Origin: Thermodesulfatator indicus DSM 15286
GTDB taxonomy: Bacteria; Desulfobacterota; Thermodesulfobacteria; Thermodesulfobacteriales; Thermodesulfatatoraceae
Direction: 5' to 3'
Length of the DNA stretch: 64,000 nucleotides
Assembly: GCF_000217795.1 (NCBI RefSeq)
Contig: NC_015681.1
Coordinates: 2,223,244-2,287,243 of the forward strand
This document shows, piece after piece, positions 9,164 through 18,002 of this stretch. Position 1 is the first letter of the stretch; each line of letters starts with the position of its first letter. Below the pieces are notes generated by a model. That model was given only the letters and a program-made list of their open reading frames with translations, did not search any database and was not told the DNA's origin. Both the position numbers and the translations under genes were made by a program.

Positions 9164-10114
9164 ATGAAAGATAAATTGCGTATCATTTTTATGGGAACAC
9201 CGACCTTTGCTGTGCCGATACTTAAGGCCCTGCTTACCCGTGAAGACGAAGTAGTAGCTGTTGTTACCCAGCCTGATAAACCGGCTGGCCGCGGGAAGAG
9301 GCTTACCCCTCCCCCGGTAAAGCTTGTAGCTCAGGAGAAAGGAGTGCCTGTGTTTCAACCAGCCAAAATAAAAGACCAGGAATTTCTTGAAACCTTAAAA
9401 AAGCTTTTGCCAGATGTGATAGTGGTAGCTGCATACGGAAAAATCTTGCCTAAAGAAGTCTTAGAGATTCCCCGTTTTGGTTGTATAAACGTGCACGCCT
9501 CGCTTCTTCCCAAGTTTCGCGGAGCCGCTCCCATTAACTGGGCCATCATCGCCGGAGAAAAAGAAACCGGTATCACCATTATGCAGATGGACGAAGGTAT
9601 GGACACAGGAGATATCCTTCTCATGGAAAAAATTCCTATCCTTCCTGAGGATACTGCGGGAACTTTGCATGACAAGCTAGCTCAACTTGGGGCTAAGCTT
9701 ATAAACGAGGCCTTAGATAGGCTCAAAGAAGGAAAGCTCTTTCCTCAAAAGCAACCTGATGAAGGCGTGAGTTACGCCCCTATGCTTCGCAAAGAAGATG
9801 GGTTAATAGATTTTAACAAGCCTGCCAGAGAGCTTGCCAATCTTATAAGAGGCCTTGATCCCTGGCCCACAGCTTATGCCTATTTTCGCGGAAAGCTGGT
9901 CAAATTTTTTAGTCCTGAGTTCGATGAAAGAGATTATGGCCCACCAGGAGAAATTCTCGGTTTATCTCAGGGAAAACTTTTAGTAGGGACAGGCAAAGGC
10001 CTTTTAAAGATCGGAGAGCTTCAGCTTGAAGGTAAAAAAAGGATAACAGCTCAAGAGTTTTGGCGGGGTTATCGCCCTAAACCAGGCGAAAGATTTGAGG
10101 CCCAAAAGAGTTAG
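9164..10114 (+). CDS. fmt: Methionyl-tRNA formyltransferase
   Basis: Transfers a formyl group from 10-formyl-THF to Met-tRNAi. 316 residues. The N-terminal MGTPTFAVP, the catalytic region NVHASLLPKFRGAAPINW and the MDEGMDTGDIL segment are canonical, and a C-terminal OB-like domain follows. AAAGGAG lies just upstream of ATG 9164. No def gene accompanies it here. The 10-formyl-THF it uses would come from fhs at the other end of the window. Confidence 0.97.
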   Translation: MKDKLRIIFMGTPTFAVPILKALLTREDEVVAVVTQPDKPAGRGKRLTPPPVKLVAQEKGVPVFQPAKIKDQEFLETLKKLLPDVIVVAAYGKILPKEVLEIPRFGCINVHASLLPKFRGAAPINWAIIAGEKETGITIMQMDEGMDTGDILLMEKIPILPEDTAGTLHDKLAQLGAKLINEALDRLKEGKLFPQKQPDEGVSYAPMLRKEDGLIDFNKPARELANLIRGLDPWPTAYAYFRGKLVKFFSPEFDERDYGPPGEILGLSQGKLLVGTGKGLLKIGELQLEGKKRITAQEFWRGYRPKPGERFEAQKS

Positions 10115-10120
10115 ATATTA

Positions 10121-10504
10121 GAGACCTTTGCTAGCACTAGGGACAGGGATTGCTTCGCCACTTCGTGGCTCGCAATGACGGTGTAAGAAAATGGTTCGCA
10201 ATGACATCACCTCTGTCACTGCGAGGAGGCCCATAGGGCCACGAAGCAGTCCCTGGGATTGCTTCGGCCTCTAGCGAGGCCTCGCAATGACAGGGTTAAA
10301 TTAAAACCATACAATGACGGGATAAAGGGTCGAGGCTCCCAATGACCCTGCTGGGCCACTTTGTCGGCCCTGCGGGGGCTTCTCGTAAATATAAGTGAGA
10401 AGTGAGAGCCATCTACCATCAGCCATCTGCCATCTACCATTTAGTTACTGCGAGCCCGGATGGGCGAAGCAGTCTCTCAAGTAAAAACGTCTTGCAAAGG
10501 TCTC
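10121..10504. repeat. Intact 384-bp MITE-like element, copy B, with 11-bp terminal inverted repeats
   Basis: The element is bounded by GAGACCTTTGC (10121-10131) and its exact inverse GCAAAGGTCTC (10494-10504). Inside are several short palindromic modules of the TTGCGAG...GAAGCAATC kind and an AT-rich TTAAAACCATACAATGAC module. It has no transposase and no credible gene; an open frame at 10216-10440 is repeat sequence. Related copies lie at 7918-8106, about 30236-31838 (interrupted) and 56205-56292. No target duplication is clear. It fills the gap between fmt and the next gene; 10505-10581 is AT-rich leader. Confidence 0.8.
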
Positions 10505-10581
10505 ATGGAAATATATGCTTTGTTAACTTCCTATGATATCTTTTTGAGACATAACAAACTAAAAATAAAAGCGAGGTAAAT

Positions 10582-11928
10582 ATGAAAAAGGCTGAAATAG
10601 TAATTGTTGGAGGAGGTCCCGCAGGTATTACCGCGGCGGTTACAGCTAGAAGGCACTATCCGGATAAAAAAGTCCTTTTAATAAGAAATGCGGAAAAGTC
10701 TATTGTTCCCTGTGGCATTCCTTATATGTTTGGTACTCTTAAAGATCCCACTCAAAACATAAATCCTGACTCTATGCTTCTTAGCCGGGGGATTGATCTG
10801 ATTATTGACCAGGTGAATTCTGTTGACCGGAAAGCCAAAAAAGTATTTCTGGAAAAGGGCGAAGAAATCACTTACGAAAAGCTTATCTTAGCCACTGGTT
10901 CTATTCCGAAACCGCCAGAAATTCCGGGAATTAATCTCGATAATGTTTATCTTGTAAAAAAAGAATGGAAGTATCTTTTAAACCTTCGTCGCGCTATTGA
11001 AACATCTGAAAAAATTGTAATTATTGGGGGAGGCTTTGTAGGGGTTGAAATAGCTGAGGAAATCAAAATCCACCACCGAAAAGACGTCTCTATTGTAGAA
11101 GTTCTTCCCTACCCTCTTTATAACTCTTTTGATGAAACTTTTTGTTTTGAAGCAGCACAAGAACTCGAAGCCATGGGTATTAAATTTTATACCGATGTAA
11201 AAGTTGAAAGAATCATCGGTACAAATGGAAAAGTAAAAGAAGTTGAGCTTTCCGATGGTACGGTCCTTCCTGCCGATCTGGTAATAGTTTCTATTGGGGT
11301 GGCTCCCTTGGTTGATCTTGCTAAAAGCATAGGCTTAGAAATAGGCCCACTAGGCGGTATTCTTGCTGACCGCACTATGACCACTTCTGACCCTGACATT
11401 TTTGTTTGTGGTGATTGTGCCGAAAAGTTTTCTTTCTTCAATGGTCGGCCTGTACCGGTAAAATTGGCTTCGGTGGCAGCTACCGAAGCTAGAATTGCGG
11501 GGGCTAACCTTTATTCCAAACGAAGAGCTATTCTCGGAACAATCGGTGTCTTTTCCACCAAAATAGGAAAAAAAGTTTTTGCGGTCGCAGGTCTTACCGA
11601 ACGTCATGCCGAAGAAGAAGGATTTGAAGTCATTGTGGGAGAAACTTCTGCTCCTAATCGGCACCCATCTGTTCTTCCTGGGGTGCAAGATGTCCATGTC
11701 ATACTCATTTTTGATAAACACACAGAAACACTCTTAGGCGGAGAAGTAAGCGGTGGTGAAAGCGTAGCCGAACTCATTAATTTAATAAGCGCCTGTCTCC
11801 TACACCGAATGACAGCAACCAATATGGCTGCTTTTCAAATGGGAACTCATCCTATGCTAACCTCCTCACCTGGTGGTTATCCTTTGGTAGTAGCGGCTGA
11901 ACTAGCGGTGGTTCAAAAGTATTCTTAA
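10582..11928 (+). CDS. FAD-dependent pyridine nucleotide-disulfide oxidoreductase (CoA-disulfide reductase/NADH oxidase-like)
   Basis: 448 residues. The FAD site VGGGPAGITAA is at the N-terminus, a second Rossmann site IGGGFVGVEIAEE lies at about 151-163, the FAD-closing CGDCAE near 275, and a dimerisation domain at the end. A single active-site-type cysteine sits in VPCGIPYM (about residue 44), the position of the reactive Cys of CoA-disulfide reductases, NADH oxidases and persulfide reductases, rather than the CxxxxC pair of thioredoxin or lipoamide enzymes. A role in thiol, persulfide or oxygen detoxification is plausible; the exact substrate is not decidable. It stands alone after a repeat and converges on uvrA with a 4-base overlap. 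Confidence 0.85.
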   Translation: MKKAEIVIVGGGPAGITAAVTARRHYPDKKVLLIRNAEKSIVPCGIPYMFGTLKDPTQNINPDSMLLSRGIDLIIDQVNSVDRKAKKVFLEKGEEITYEKLILATGSIPKPPEIPGINLDNVYLVKKEWKYLLNLRRAIETSEKIVIIGGGFVGVEIAEEIKIHHRKDVSIVEVLPYPLYNSFDETFCFEAAQELEAMGIKFYTDVKVERIIGTNGKVKEVELSDGTVLPADLVIVSIGVAPLVDLAKSIGLEIGPLGGILADRTMTTSDPDIFVCGDCAEKFSFFNGRPVPVKLASVAATEARIAGANLYSKRRAILGTIGVFSTKIGKKVFAVAGLTERHAEEEGFEVIVGETSAPNRHPSVLPGVQDVHVILIFDKHTETLLGGEVSGGESVAELINLISACLLHRMTATNMAAFQMGTHPMLTSSPGGYPLVVAAELAVVQKYS

Positions 11929-14402
11929 GAGACTGGGGGAGAAGGGCTAATTTTGAGGAATTCTTTCAGGGCATAGGCGGTATGAGTATTTCCTTTTAGG
12001 AGATCTTTTACCGGCCCTGAAAAAAGAAGCCTTCCTCCCCTTGGGCCACCCTCTGGGCCGAGATCAATGACCCAGTCGGCCTCTTTTATAATTTCCAGGT
12101 TGTGTTCAATTACTAGCACAGTGTGCCCCTTTTCAATAAGCCCGTGGAAAAGATTCAAAAGCTTTTTAACATCAGCAGGGTGTAGCCCGGTGCTCGGTTC
12201 ATCAAGGATAAAAAGAGTACCGCCGCGTTTACCTTTGATAAACTCGCTAGCCAGCTTTAGGCGCTGGGCCTCCCCTCCAGAAAGAGACGGGCTTGGCTGA
12301 CCAAGAGTCAAATAATCAAGGCCGAGATCACAAAGGGTTTTAAGCGGCTCTGCCAAGTTAGGCACGGCCTTGAAAAACTCATAGGCCTCGGCCATAGTCA
12401 TAGAGAGCACCTCGGCAATGTTTTTACCCTTGTAACGCACTGTCAACGTCTCTTCGTTGTATCTAGCGCCACGACAGACACTACAGGGTATATAAACTTC
12501 AGGTAAAAACTTCATCTCTACCTTGAGTTGCCCTTGGCCTTTACAGTGTGGGCATCGGCCTTCGGAAAGATTGAAAGAAAAGCGGCTGGCGTCAAAGCCT
12601 TTGGCTCTGGCTCGAGGAGTAGCAGCAAAAAGTTTTCTTATATGATCCATGATCCCCACGTAGGTTGCCGGAGTAGAGCGCGGAGTGCGGCCAATAGGAG
12701 TATGGTCCACCACTACGGTGCGCCGCAAGTTTTTAGTCCCTTTTAATTCGCGAAGATGAAGCAGGGGCAAACCCTTTTCTAAGCGCTTTAAGTTCTCAAA
12801 GAGAACCTCCATCACTAGAGAAGATTTCCCTGCCCCTGAAACCCCGGTAACCACTACTAGAGCTCCTAAAGGAATATCCACATCTATGTTTTTAAGATTG
12901 CGGGCTGAAGCTCCCTTAAGATGCAAAAATAGTGATGGTTTCCTTTCCCGGCTGGTCAGGCGATATCTTTCGGGATCTTTAAGGGCTTTGGCTGTGAGAG
13001 ACCCTTCAACTTTAAAAATTTCAGGAAAAGGCCCAGCAAAAAGCACCTGCCCTCCCCTTTTCCCTCCTCCAGGGCCCAAGTCTATTATCCAGTCCGCCGC
13101 TCTCATGGTTTCTTCGTCATGTTCTACCACAATGACGGTATTTCCTTTTTCCTTTAGCCGGTAAAGGGCTTTCACCAGCAGAGCATTATCCCGTGGATGG
13201 AGCCCGATGGTAGGTTCATCAAGTACGTAACAAACGCCGGTAAGGTTTGAACCCAGTTGGGCGGCCAGACGCACCCGCTGGGCTTCACCTCCTGAAAGGG
13301 TATCACCGCTCCGGTTTAGGCTCAGATAAGAAAGGCCAACTTCAGCTAGAAAACCGAGTTTGGCCACAATTTCTCTGACAATGGGACGGGCTATCATTTC
13401 CTTTTTGCCGGAAAATTTAAGCCCTTCTAAAAAGGCTATGGCTTCTTTTATGGAAAGTTCGCCAAGGCTTCCCAGATCAAGGCCATGCAAACGAAAGGCC
13501 CTGGCTGTTTTATTTAAACGAGTGCCCTGACAAAAAGGGCAAGTTTCTTCGTCTATTTTGCCTAACCCTCCGCAATGGGGACAAGCACCGGCCTTAGTGT
13601 TAAAGGAAAAAAGTAACGGATCAGGTTCAGGGAGGCTTAAGCGACATCTTTCGCAAAAAGCCTTCTCATTTAAAATGATCTCTTCGTCTTCTACAAGCAA
13701 CACCGCTTCGCCTTGGCCTTCGCTAAAGGCCTCTTTTAGCAAAACTTCCAATTGGCCTTTAGCTGTTTTAGAAATAACTACTTCCCCTATTACTACTTCA
13801 ATGGTGTGTTCCCTGTAGCGAGAAAGGTCTGGAACCGGAGGGATTTCTCGCAGGTGGCCATCTATCCGCACCAGCGCCTTCCCGGCTTTTAAGGCCCTTT
13901 CAATTACCGGCCGGTGAAAGCCTTTTCTTCTCCTCACTTTTGGAGCTAAGACCAGAGCTTGTTTTCCGGTATAGCGTTCAAGTAATTTAGCTAAAATGGT
14001 TTCAAGGTGAGCAAAACCCAGTTTTTCTCCACACTCTGGACAAAAAGGTTCACTTGCTCGGGCATAAAGCAAACGTAGGTAGTGGAAAATCTCAGTAAGA
14101 GTTCCTACTGTGGTGCGCGGGCCGGCCTGGCTGGTTCGCTGCTCAATGGCCACTGTAGGCGGAAGGCCCGCCACCAAATCAACTTCGGGCTGTTCGTAAA
14201 GTTTAAGAAACTGGCGAATGTAAGACGGAAGGCTCTCCAGATAACGTCTTTGACCTTCTACAAAAATTATATCAAAGGCAAGGGTTGATTTGCCCGAGCC
14301 TGAAACACCAGTAATTACGGTAAAAGACCGTCGCGGTATTTTGACGGTAATATTTTTCAAATTGTGGTGCCTGGCTCCGATGACTTCAATGTAAGTGCTC
14401 AT
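11925..14402 (-). CDS. uvrA: Excinuclease ABC subunit A, compact form lacking the insertion domain
   Basis: The damage-sensing ATPase of nucleotide excision repair. Two ABC modules are complete: Walker A GVSGSGKST and GVSGAGKSS, signatures LSGGEAQR (twice), Walker B VLDEPTIGLH and ILDEPSTGLH, and the C-terminal zinc finger. I start at ATG 14402 (825 residues) because the family N-terminus begins there; a TTG at 14441 would add 13 unrelated residues. Typical UvrA has about 940 residues. Here CPHC (about 274) is followed after only ten residues by CPFC (288), where most UvrA proteins carry an insertion of roughly 110 residues. The UvrB-binding region (about 120-245) is present, unlike in UvrA2. 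Confidence 0.93.
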   Translation of the reverse strand: MSTYIEVIGARHHNLKNITVKIPRRSFTVITGVSGSGKSTLAFDIIFVEGQRRYLESLPSYIRQFLKLYEQPEVDLVAGLPPTVAIEQRTSQAGPRTTVGTLTEIFHYLRLLYARASEPFCPECGEKLGFAHLETILAKLLERYTGKQALVLAPKVRRRKGFHRPVIERALKAGKALVRIDGHLREIPPVPDLSRYREHTIEVVIGEVVISKTAKGQLEVLLKEAFSEGQGEAVLLVEDEEIILNEKAFCERCRLSLPEPDPLLFSFNTKAGACPHCGGLGKIDEETCPFCQGTRLNKTARAFRLHGLDLGSLGELSIKEAIAFLEGLKFSGKKEMIARPIVREIVAKLGFLAEVGLSYLSLNRSGDTLSGGEAQRVRLAAQLGSNLTGVCYVLDEPTIGLHPRDNALLVKALYRLKEKGNTVIVVEHDEETMRAADWIIDLGPGGGKRGGQVLFAGPFPEIFKVEGSLTAKALKDPERYRLTSRERKPSLFLHLKGASARNLKNIDVDIPLGALVVVTGVSGAGKSSLVMEVLFENLKRLEKGLPLLHLRELKGTKNLRRTVVVDHTPIGRTPRSTPATYVGIMDHIRKLFAATPRARAKGFDASRFSFNLSEGRCPHCKGQGQLKVEMKFLPEVYIPCSVCRGARYNEETLTVRYKGKNIAEVLSMTMAEAYEFFKAVPNLAEPLKTLCDLGLDYLTLGQPSPSLSGGEAQRLKLASEFIKGKRGGTLFILDEPSTGLHPADVKKLLNLFHGLIEKGHTVLVIEHNLEIIKEADWVIDLGPEGGPRGGRLLFSGPVKDLLKGNTHTAYALKEFLKISPSPPVS

Positions 14403-14465
14403 TAAAAAAGAAAAGATTCCACAATTTGGACGTGTTAACAATAGAATTGTTTAGGATTACTTATC

Positions 14466-15239
14466 TTATTTTGTAATAAAAGGCGTTCCTTCCCAGTTAA
14501 TAGGTATATTAATGCCAAAATAATTTAAAATTGTTGGAGCAATATCAATAATACCTACTTTTTTATTAAATTCTATATTATTGGAATTTCGAGAAATGAA
14601 AAGTAGCGGAACAGTCATAATTTCTTTCATTAAAACATAATGTCCATACTCATAGCCACCGTGGTCACTGTGTATGATGAAATCGTATGTTTCACCTAAG
14701 CTTTCAATCAAAATTTTTACAAGTTTGTCAACGGTTTTGGCTGTTTCAATGTACTCTTTTGACATCCATTTATATTTATGTCCAACTTCATCAAGGGCTC
14801 CCAGGTATAGGAAAATAAAGTCTGGTAAGTGACTTTTTATATTTTCTAAAAGAAGAGAAACCATCTTTATGTCGCCGTTGATTGTTAAATCATCTATAAA
14901 ATATTTGACAAGATTATTGTTGTGTCCAAAAGCTTTTTCAAGAGTTTTCCAGTTAAAATAGGCAGAACAGGAAAAATTATTTTTTGAAAGTATTTCAAAT
15001 AAATTTGGTGAGTTAACTTTGTAGTCGTCGTGGATAATATTGTAAAAAACTCCGTGAGTTAGTGGATTGACACCAAAGAATATAGAATAAAAGCAAGGTA
15101 AGGTTATTGGAGGGATAACAGATTGTACATTATTTGAATAGTAGCTATTTTTAGATAAGCTGTGTAAAAATTGGCAGTATTTTTTATCTATAAGTTCCGG
15201 TCTGAAACCGTCTATACTTATTAAAATTAACTTTTTCAC
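14466..15239 (-). CDS. Alkaline phosphatase superfamily protein (type I phosphodiesterase/nucleotide pyrophosphatase-like)
   Basis: 257 residues, short for the family. Visible hallmarks are ISIDGFRPELI (metal Asp near the N-terminus), the Thr nucleophile in PPITLPCF, DEVGHKYKW and SDHGGYEYGH, together supplying the Asp/His ligands of the two-metal site. No signal peptide is seen, so it is probably cytoplasmic. It is the last gene of the AT-rich ABC operon; GTG 15239 overlaps the permease stop as TAGTG. It may hydrolyse a phosphodiester or phosphonate-type compound brought in by the transporter, but that is guesswork. Base composition differs strongly from uvrA next door. Confidence 0.8.
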   Translation of the reverse strand: MKKLILISIDGFRPELIDKKYCQFLHSLSKNSYYSNNVQSVIPPITLPCFYSIFFGVNPLTHGVFYNIIHDDYKVNSPNLFEILSKNNFSCSAYFNWKTLEKAFGHNNNLVKYFIDDLTINGDIKMVSLLLENIKSHLPDFIFLYLGALDEVGHKYKWMSKEYIETAKTVDKLVKILIESLGETYDFIIHSDHGGYEYGHYVLMKEIMTVPLLFISRNSNNIEFNKKVGIIDIAPTILNYFGINIPINWEGTPFITK

Positions 15240-16087
15240 TATTTTCTCCTGAAACCAAGATTTATAAGAGAAAGCACTGTAATCGTGATAATAATAAGAA
15301 AAGAAACTGCATTTACAATAGGGGTAAGGTTGTATTTAACTTGAGAGTAAAGATAGATTGGTAAAGTTGGATCTGAACCGACTAAAAATACGGTTGTATT
15401 GAAGTTTGAGAAGCTTATCAGAAATCCAGCTAAAAAAGCTTTTATAAGTGATGGTCGTAAAAAGGGTATTATTATGTATCTTAGTACATCAAAACGTGAA
15501 GCTTTTAGACTCAAAGCTGCTTCTTCAAAAGTTTTATCAAATTTTTTCATCTGTGCTTGAATTATAAGCATACTGTATGAAGTAACAAAGGATATTTGTC
15601 CTATTACTACCAACCAGAATCCTGGTGATAGGTAGTTTTCTAAATTGATGGAAGTATGGTCTTCTAAAAAGTAAAGTATTGTAGTGGCAAATGTGAGAAT
15701 TGCTATTCCAAGAATTACTCCTGGGATAATTAAAGGAGAGATTGAAAGGTAATAAAGGATATTTTTTGCTTTAGATTTTGATTTTTCAAAATATAGTGAT
15801 GCGGCAAGGGCAATTATCAGAGAAATCAGGGAAACAATAAAAGCTGTCTTTAAACTAACAAAAAGAGCGTGCAAAAGGTCTTGATTGTGAAAAACTCCTA
15901 TTCTTTGTCCATTACCTACAAACCAATCTAAAGTAAAACCTTTAAAAGGAAAGCCTATGTAATCTGCATTATTAAAAGCTAAAATAGAAATTACAACAAG
16001 GGGGACAGTCCAGAAAATAAAGAAAAGACATATATATATCCAGACAAAGAAGTTATAACTTTTAGATGTTTTGATTGACCTAATCAT
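15239..16087 (-). CDS. ABC transporter permease, PotC-like
   Basis: 282 residues with about six TM helices and the binding-protein-dependent transport (EAA) loop, seen as EEAALSLKASRFDVLRYIIIPFL. The family resembles spermidine/putrescine and phosphonate-type permeases (PotC/PhnV). ATG 16087 overlaps the upstream permease stop in ATGA, a coupled arrangement. It pairs with the permease at 16084-16932, the ATPase and the binding protein. Codons are AT-rich, as in the whole operon. Confidence 0.88.
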   Translation of the reverse strand: MIRSIKTSKSYNFFVWIYICLFFIFWTVPLVVISILAFNNADYIGFPFKGFTLDWFVGNGQRIGVFHNQDLLHALFVSLKTAFIVSLISLIIALAASLYFEKSKSKAKNILYYLSISPLIIPGVILGIAILTFATTILYFLEDHTSINLENYLSPGFWLVVIGQISFVTSYSMLIIQAQMKKFDKTFEEAALSLKASRFDVLRYIIIPFLRPSLIKAFLAGFLISFSNFNTTVFLVGSDPTLPIYLYSQVKYNLTPIVNAVSFLIIITITVLSLINLGFRRK

Positions 16088-16932
16088 TTTACTACCTTCC
16101 TATAGCTTTGACCGGTGAGTTTTATAAGTGTCCATATAGACAGAACAGCTCCTGTTAAAAGCAAAAATCCAAAAGCTGAGCCTAAATTCCAATTCATTGT
16201 TGTTAAAAAGTTGTCATAAATAATTTCTGTAAACCATAAGGCACTTTTTCCACCTAAAATGTTTGGAACCAAGAAATCGCCGATTACAAGTGTGAAAACC
16301 ATTATGGCACCAGATACAATTCCCGGCATTGCAAAAGGAATAATAATCTCTTTAAAGATGCTGAATTTAGAAGCTCCTAAATCCAGGGCTGCTTCTATAA
16401 GAGAGTCATCCATATTTTCAATCGCCTGCATAATAGGAAGCAAGATAAAAACAAAAGAGACATATAAAAATCCTAAAGTCATACTAAAATGCGTATTAAG
16501 GAGCCTTGGGAAATTATGTATTCCAATAGAATTTAAAATGTACTTAATGAGTCCAGTATCTGAAAGAGTTACCATCCATCCATAAACGACTATGAGTTCA
16601 CCAACACCTAAAGGAATAAGAATTATTGTTATTAAGAAATCTGACAATTTTTTTGGTAAATTCTTAACTAAGAAGAAAGCTAAAGGTGTTGCGAATAAAA
16701 AGGATAAGAAGGCAATGAAAAAGCCGTTTAAAAAAGTAAAAATGAAAGTTTTATAGTATATCTGTTGTTTAAAGAATTTTAGATAATTTTGAAAAGTGAA
16801 TTTTCCTTCTTCTGTTGTAAATGAAGAATAGATAAGCCCTATATGTGGAAGGATAATTAAAACAAACACCCAGAGAAAAACAATAACAGCGTAATATTTA
16901 ACAAGTTTGTCTTTAGAAAACTCTGACTTCAT
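16084..16932 (-). CDS. ABC transporter permease, PotB-like
   Basis: 282 residues, about six TM helices. The EAA loop appears as IEAALDLGASKFSIFKEIIIPF. It overlaps the ATPase gene by 20 bases and the second permease by 4, so all are translated from one mRNA. The sequence groups it by eye with PotB/PhnU-type permeases that work with PotD-like binding proteins. Substrate not determined. Confidence 0.88.
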   Translation of the reverse strand: MKSEFSKDKLVKYYAVIVFLWVFVLIILPHIGLIYSSFTTEEGKFTFQNYLKFFKQQIYYKTFIFTFLNGFFIAFLSFLFATPLAFFLVKNLPKKLSDFLITIILIPLGVGELIVVYGWMVTLSDTGLIKYILNSIGIHNFPRLLNTHFSMTLGFLYVSFVFILLPIMQAIENMDDSLIEAALDLGASKFSIFKEIIIPFAMPGIVSGAIMVFTLVIGDFLVPNILGGKSALWFTEIIYDNFLTTMNWNLGSAFGFLLLTGAVLSIWTLIKLTGQSYRKVVK

Positions 16933-17947
16933 CTAATTTTATCCCTAATTTTATTTTTTCTCCTGCTTTTGGAATTTGAGATCTTTCTTTTACAGTTATA
17001 AGCAAATCATCGTTGTATTCACTTTTTACAAGTAATTTTGTTTGAGGGCCGTCAAATAGAACTGTTTCAACTATTCCAGTAAAAGTAAATTCATTCTTGT
17101 CAGGATTTAAGATAAAACTTTCAGGACGTATAAATATTTCTTTTATATTCTCATTTTTAATTGAATTGACTGGAATTTTCATACCACTTTCAGTTATAAG
17201 AGTTCCATTATTAAAAGCTTTTACCTTAAATCTGTTATTTTCACCTATAAAAGAAGCTACAAAATGAGTTTTCGGATAGTTATATAGGTTGAAAGGCTTA
17301 TCTATCTGCTCAATTTTTCCTTCATTTATTACGGCAATTCTGTCGCTCATAACCATTGCTTCACTTTGGTCGTGTGTAATGTAGATAAATGTTGTCTTAA
17401 ACTCCTTTTGTAAAAGTTTTAGTTCTATCATCATATGTTCTTTAAGTTTTTTGTCTAGTGCACTTAATGGTTCATCAAGTAAAAGAATTTTTGGTTTCAT
17501 AATTAGACTTCTTGCTATTGCAACTCGTTGCTTTTGTCCGCCGCTTAGCTCGCTTATCTTTCTATTTTCAAATCCCTTAAGGCCAACTTTTTCAAGCATT
17601 TTTAAAACTTTTTCTCTTATCTCTTTTTTGGGGAGCTTTTTCATTTTTAGTCCAAAGGCTACATTTTCATAAACGTTCATCATTGGAAATAAAGCTAAGC
17701 TTTGAAAAACTATATTTACTTCTCTTTTCTCTGGCGGAAGGTTATTGATAATTTTGTTGTTTATTTTTATTGTGCCTTCATTAGGTATAAGAAAACCAGC
17801 TATTAATCTTAAGATTGTTGTTTTACCAGAACCAGAAGGGCCAAGTATAGAAAAAAATTCTCCTTCTTTAATAGAAATATTGATATCCTCTAAAACTTTT
17901 ACTTCACCAAAACTTTTTGAAACGTTTTCTATCCTAAGGATGTTCAT
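16913..17947 (-). CDS. ABC transporter ATP-binding protein, PotA-like
   Basis: 344 residues. The ABC domain (about 1-235) has Walker A GPSGSGKTT, signature LSGGQKQRVAIARSL, Walker B ILLLDEPLSALD and the H-loop YITHDQSEA. A C-terminal TOBE-like domain follows (about 250-344). It is the energy-coupling subunit of the importer encoded by its neighbours. It is separated from the binding-protein gene by a perfect palindrome at 17971-17998 that may lower its expression relative to the binding protein. Confidence 0.9.
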   Translation of the reverse strand: MNILRIENVSKSFGEVKVLEDINISIKEGEFFSILGPSGSGKTTILRLIAGFLIPNEGTIKINNKIINNLPPEKREVNIVFQSLALFPMMNVYENVAFGLKMKKLPKKEIREKVLKMLEKVGLKGFENRKISELSGGQKQRVAIARSLIMKPKILLLDEPLSALDKKLKEHMMIELKLLQKEFKTTFIYITHDQSEAMVMSDRIAVINEGKIEQIDKPFNLYNYPKTHFVASFIGENNRFKVKAFNNGTLITESGMKIPVNSIKNENIKEIFIRPESFILNPDKNEFTFTGIVETVLFDGPQTKLLVKSEYNDDLLITVKERSQIPKAGEKIKLGIKLDEVRVF

Positions 17948-17970
17948 TAGTTATTACCTCTAAGGAAGTG

Positions 17971-17998
17971 ACTGTGGCAGGAAATTTCCTGCCACAGT
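17971..17998. repeat. Perfect 28-bp palindrome between binding-protein and ATPase genes
   Basis: Every base of 17971-17998 pairs with its mirror, from ACTGTGGCAGGAAA to TTTCCTGCCACAGT. It lies 4 bases after the binding-protein stop and before the ATPase gene on the minus strand. No T-run follows on that strand, so it looks more like an mRNA-stabilising or attenuating stem than a full terminator. Such stems commonly allow excess binding protein over the membrane subunits. Confidence 0.7.
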
Positions 17999-18002
17999 AT
18001 TT

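Noticed and set aside
10216-10440. Open frame with a peptide similar to one at 31498-31764
   Set aside because: Both lie inside copies of the same dispersed repeat; the similarity comes from repeated DNA, and there is no ribosome site or family match.
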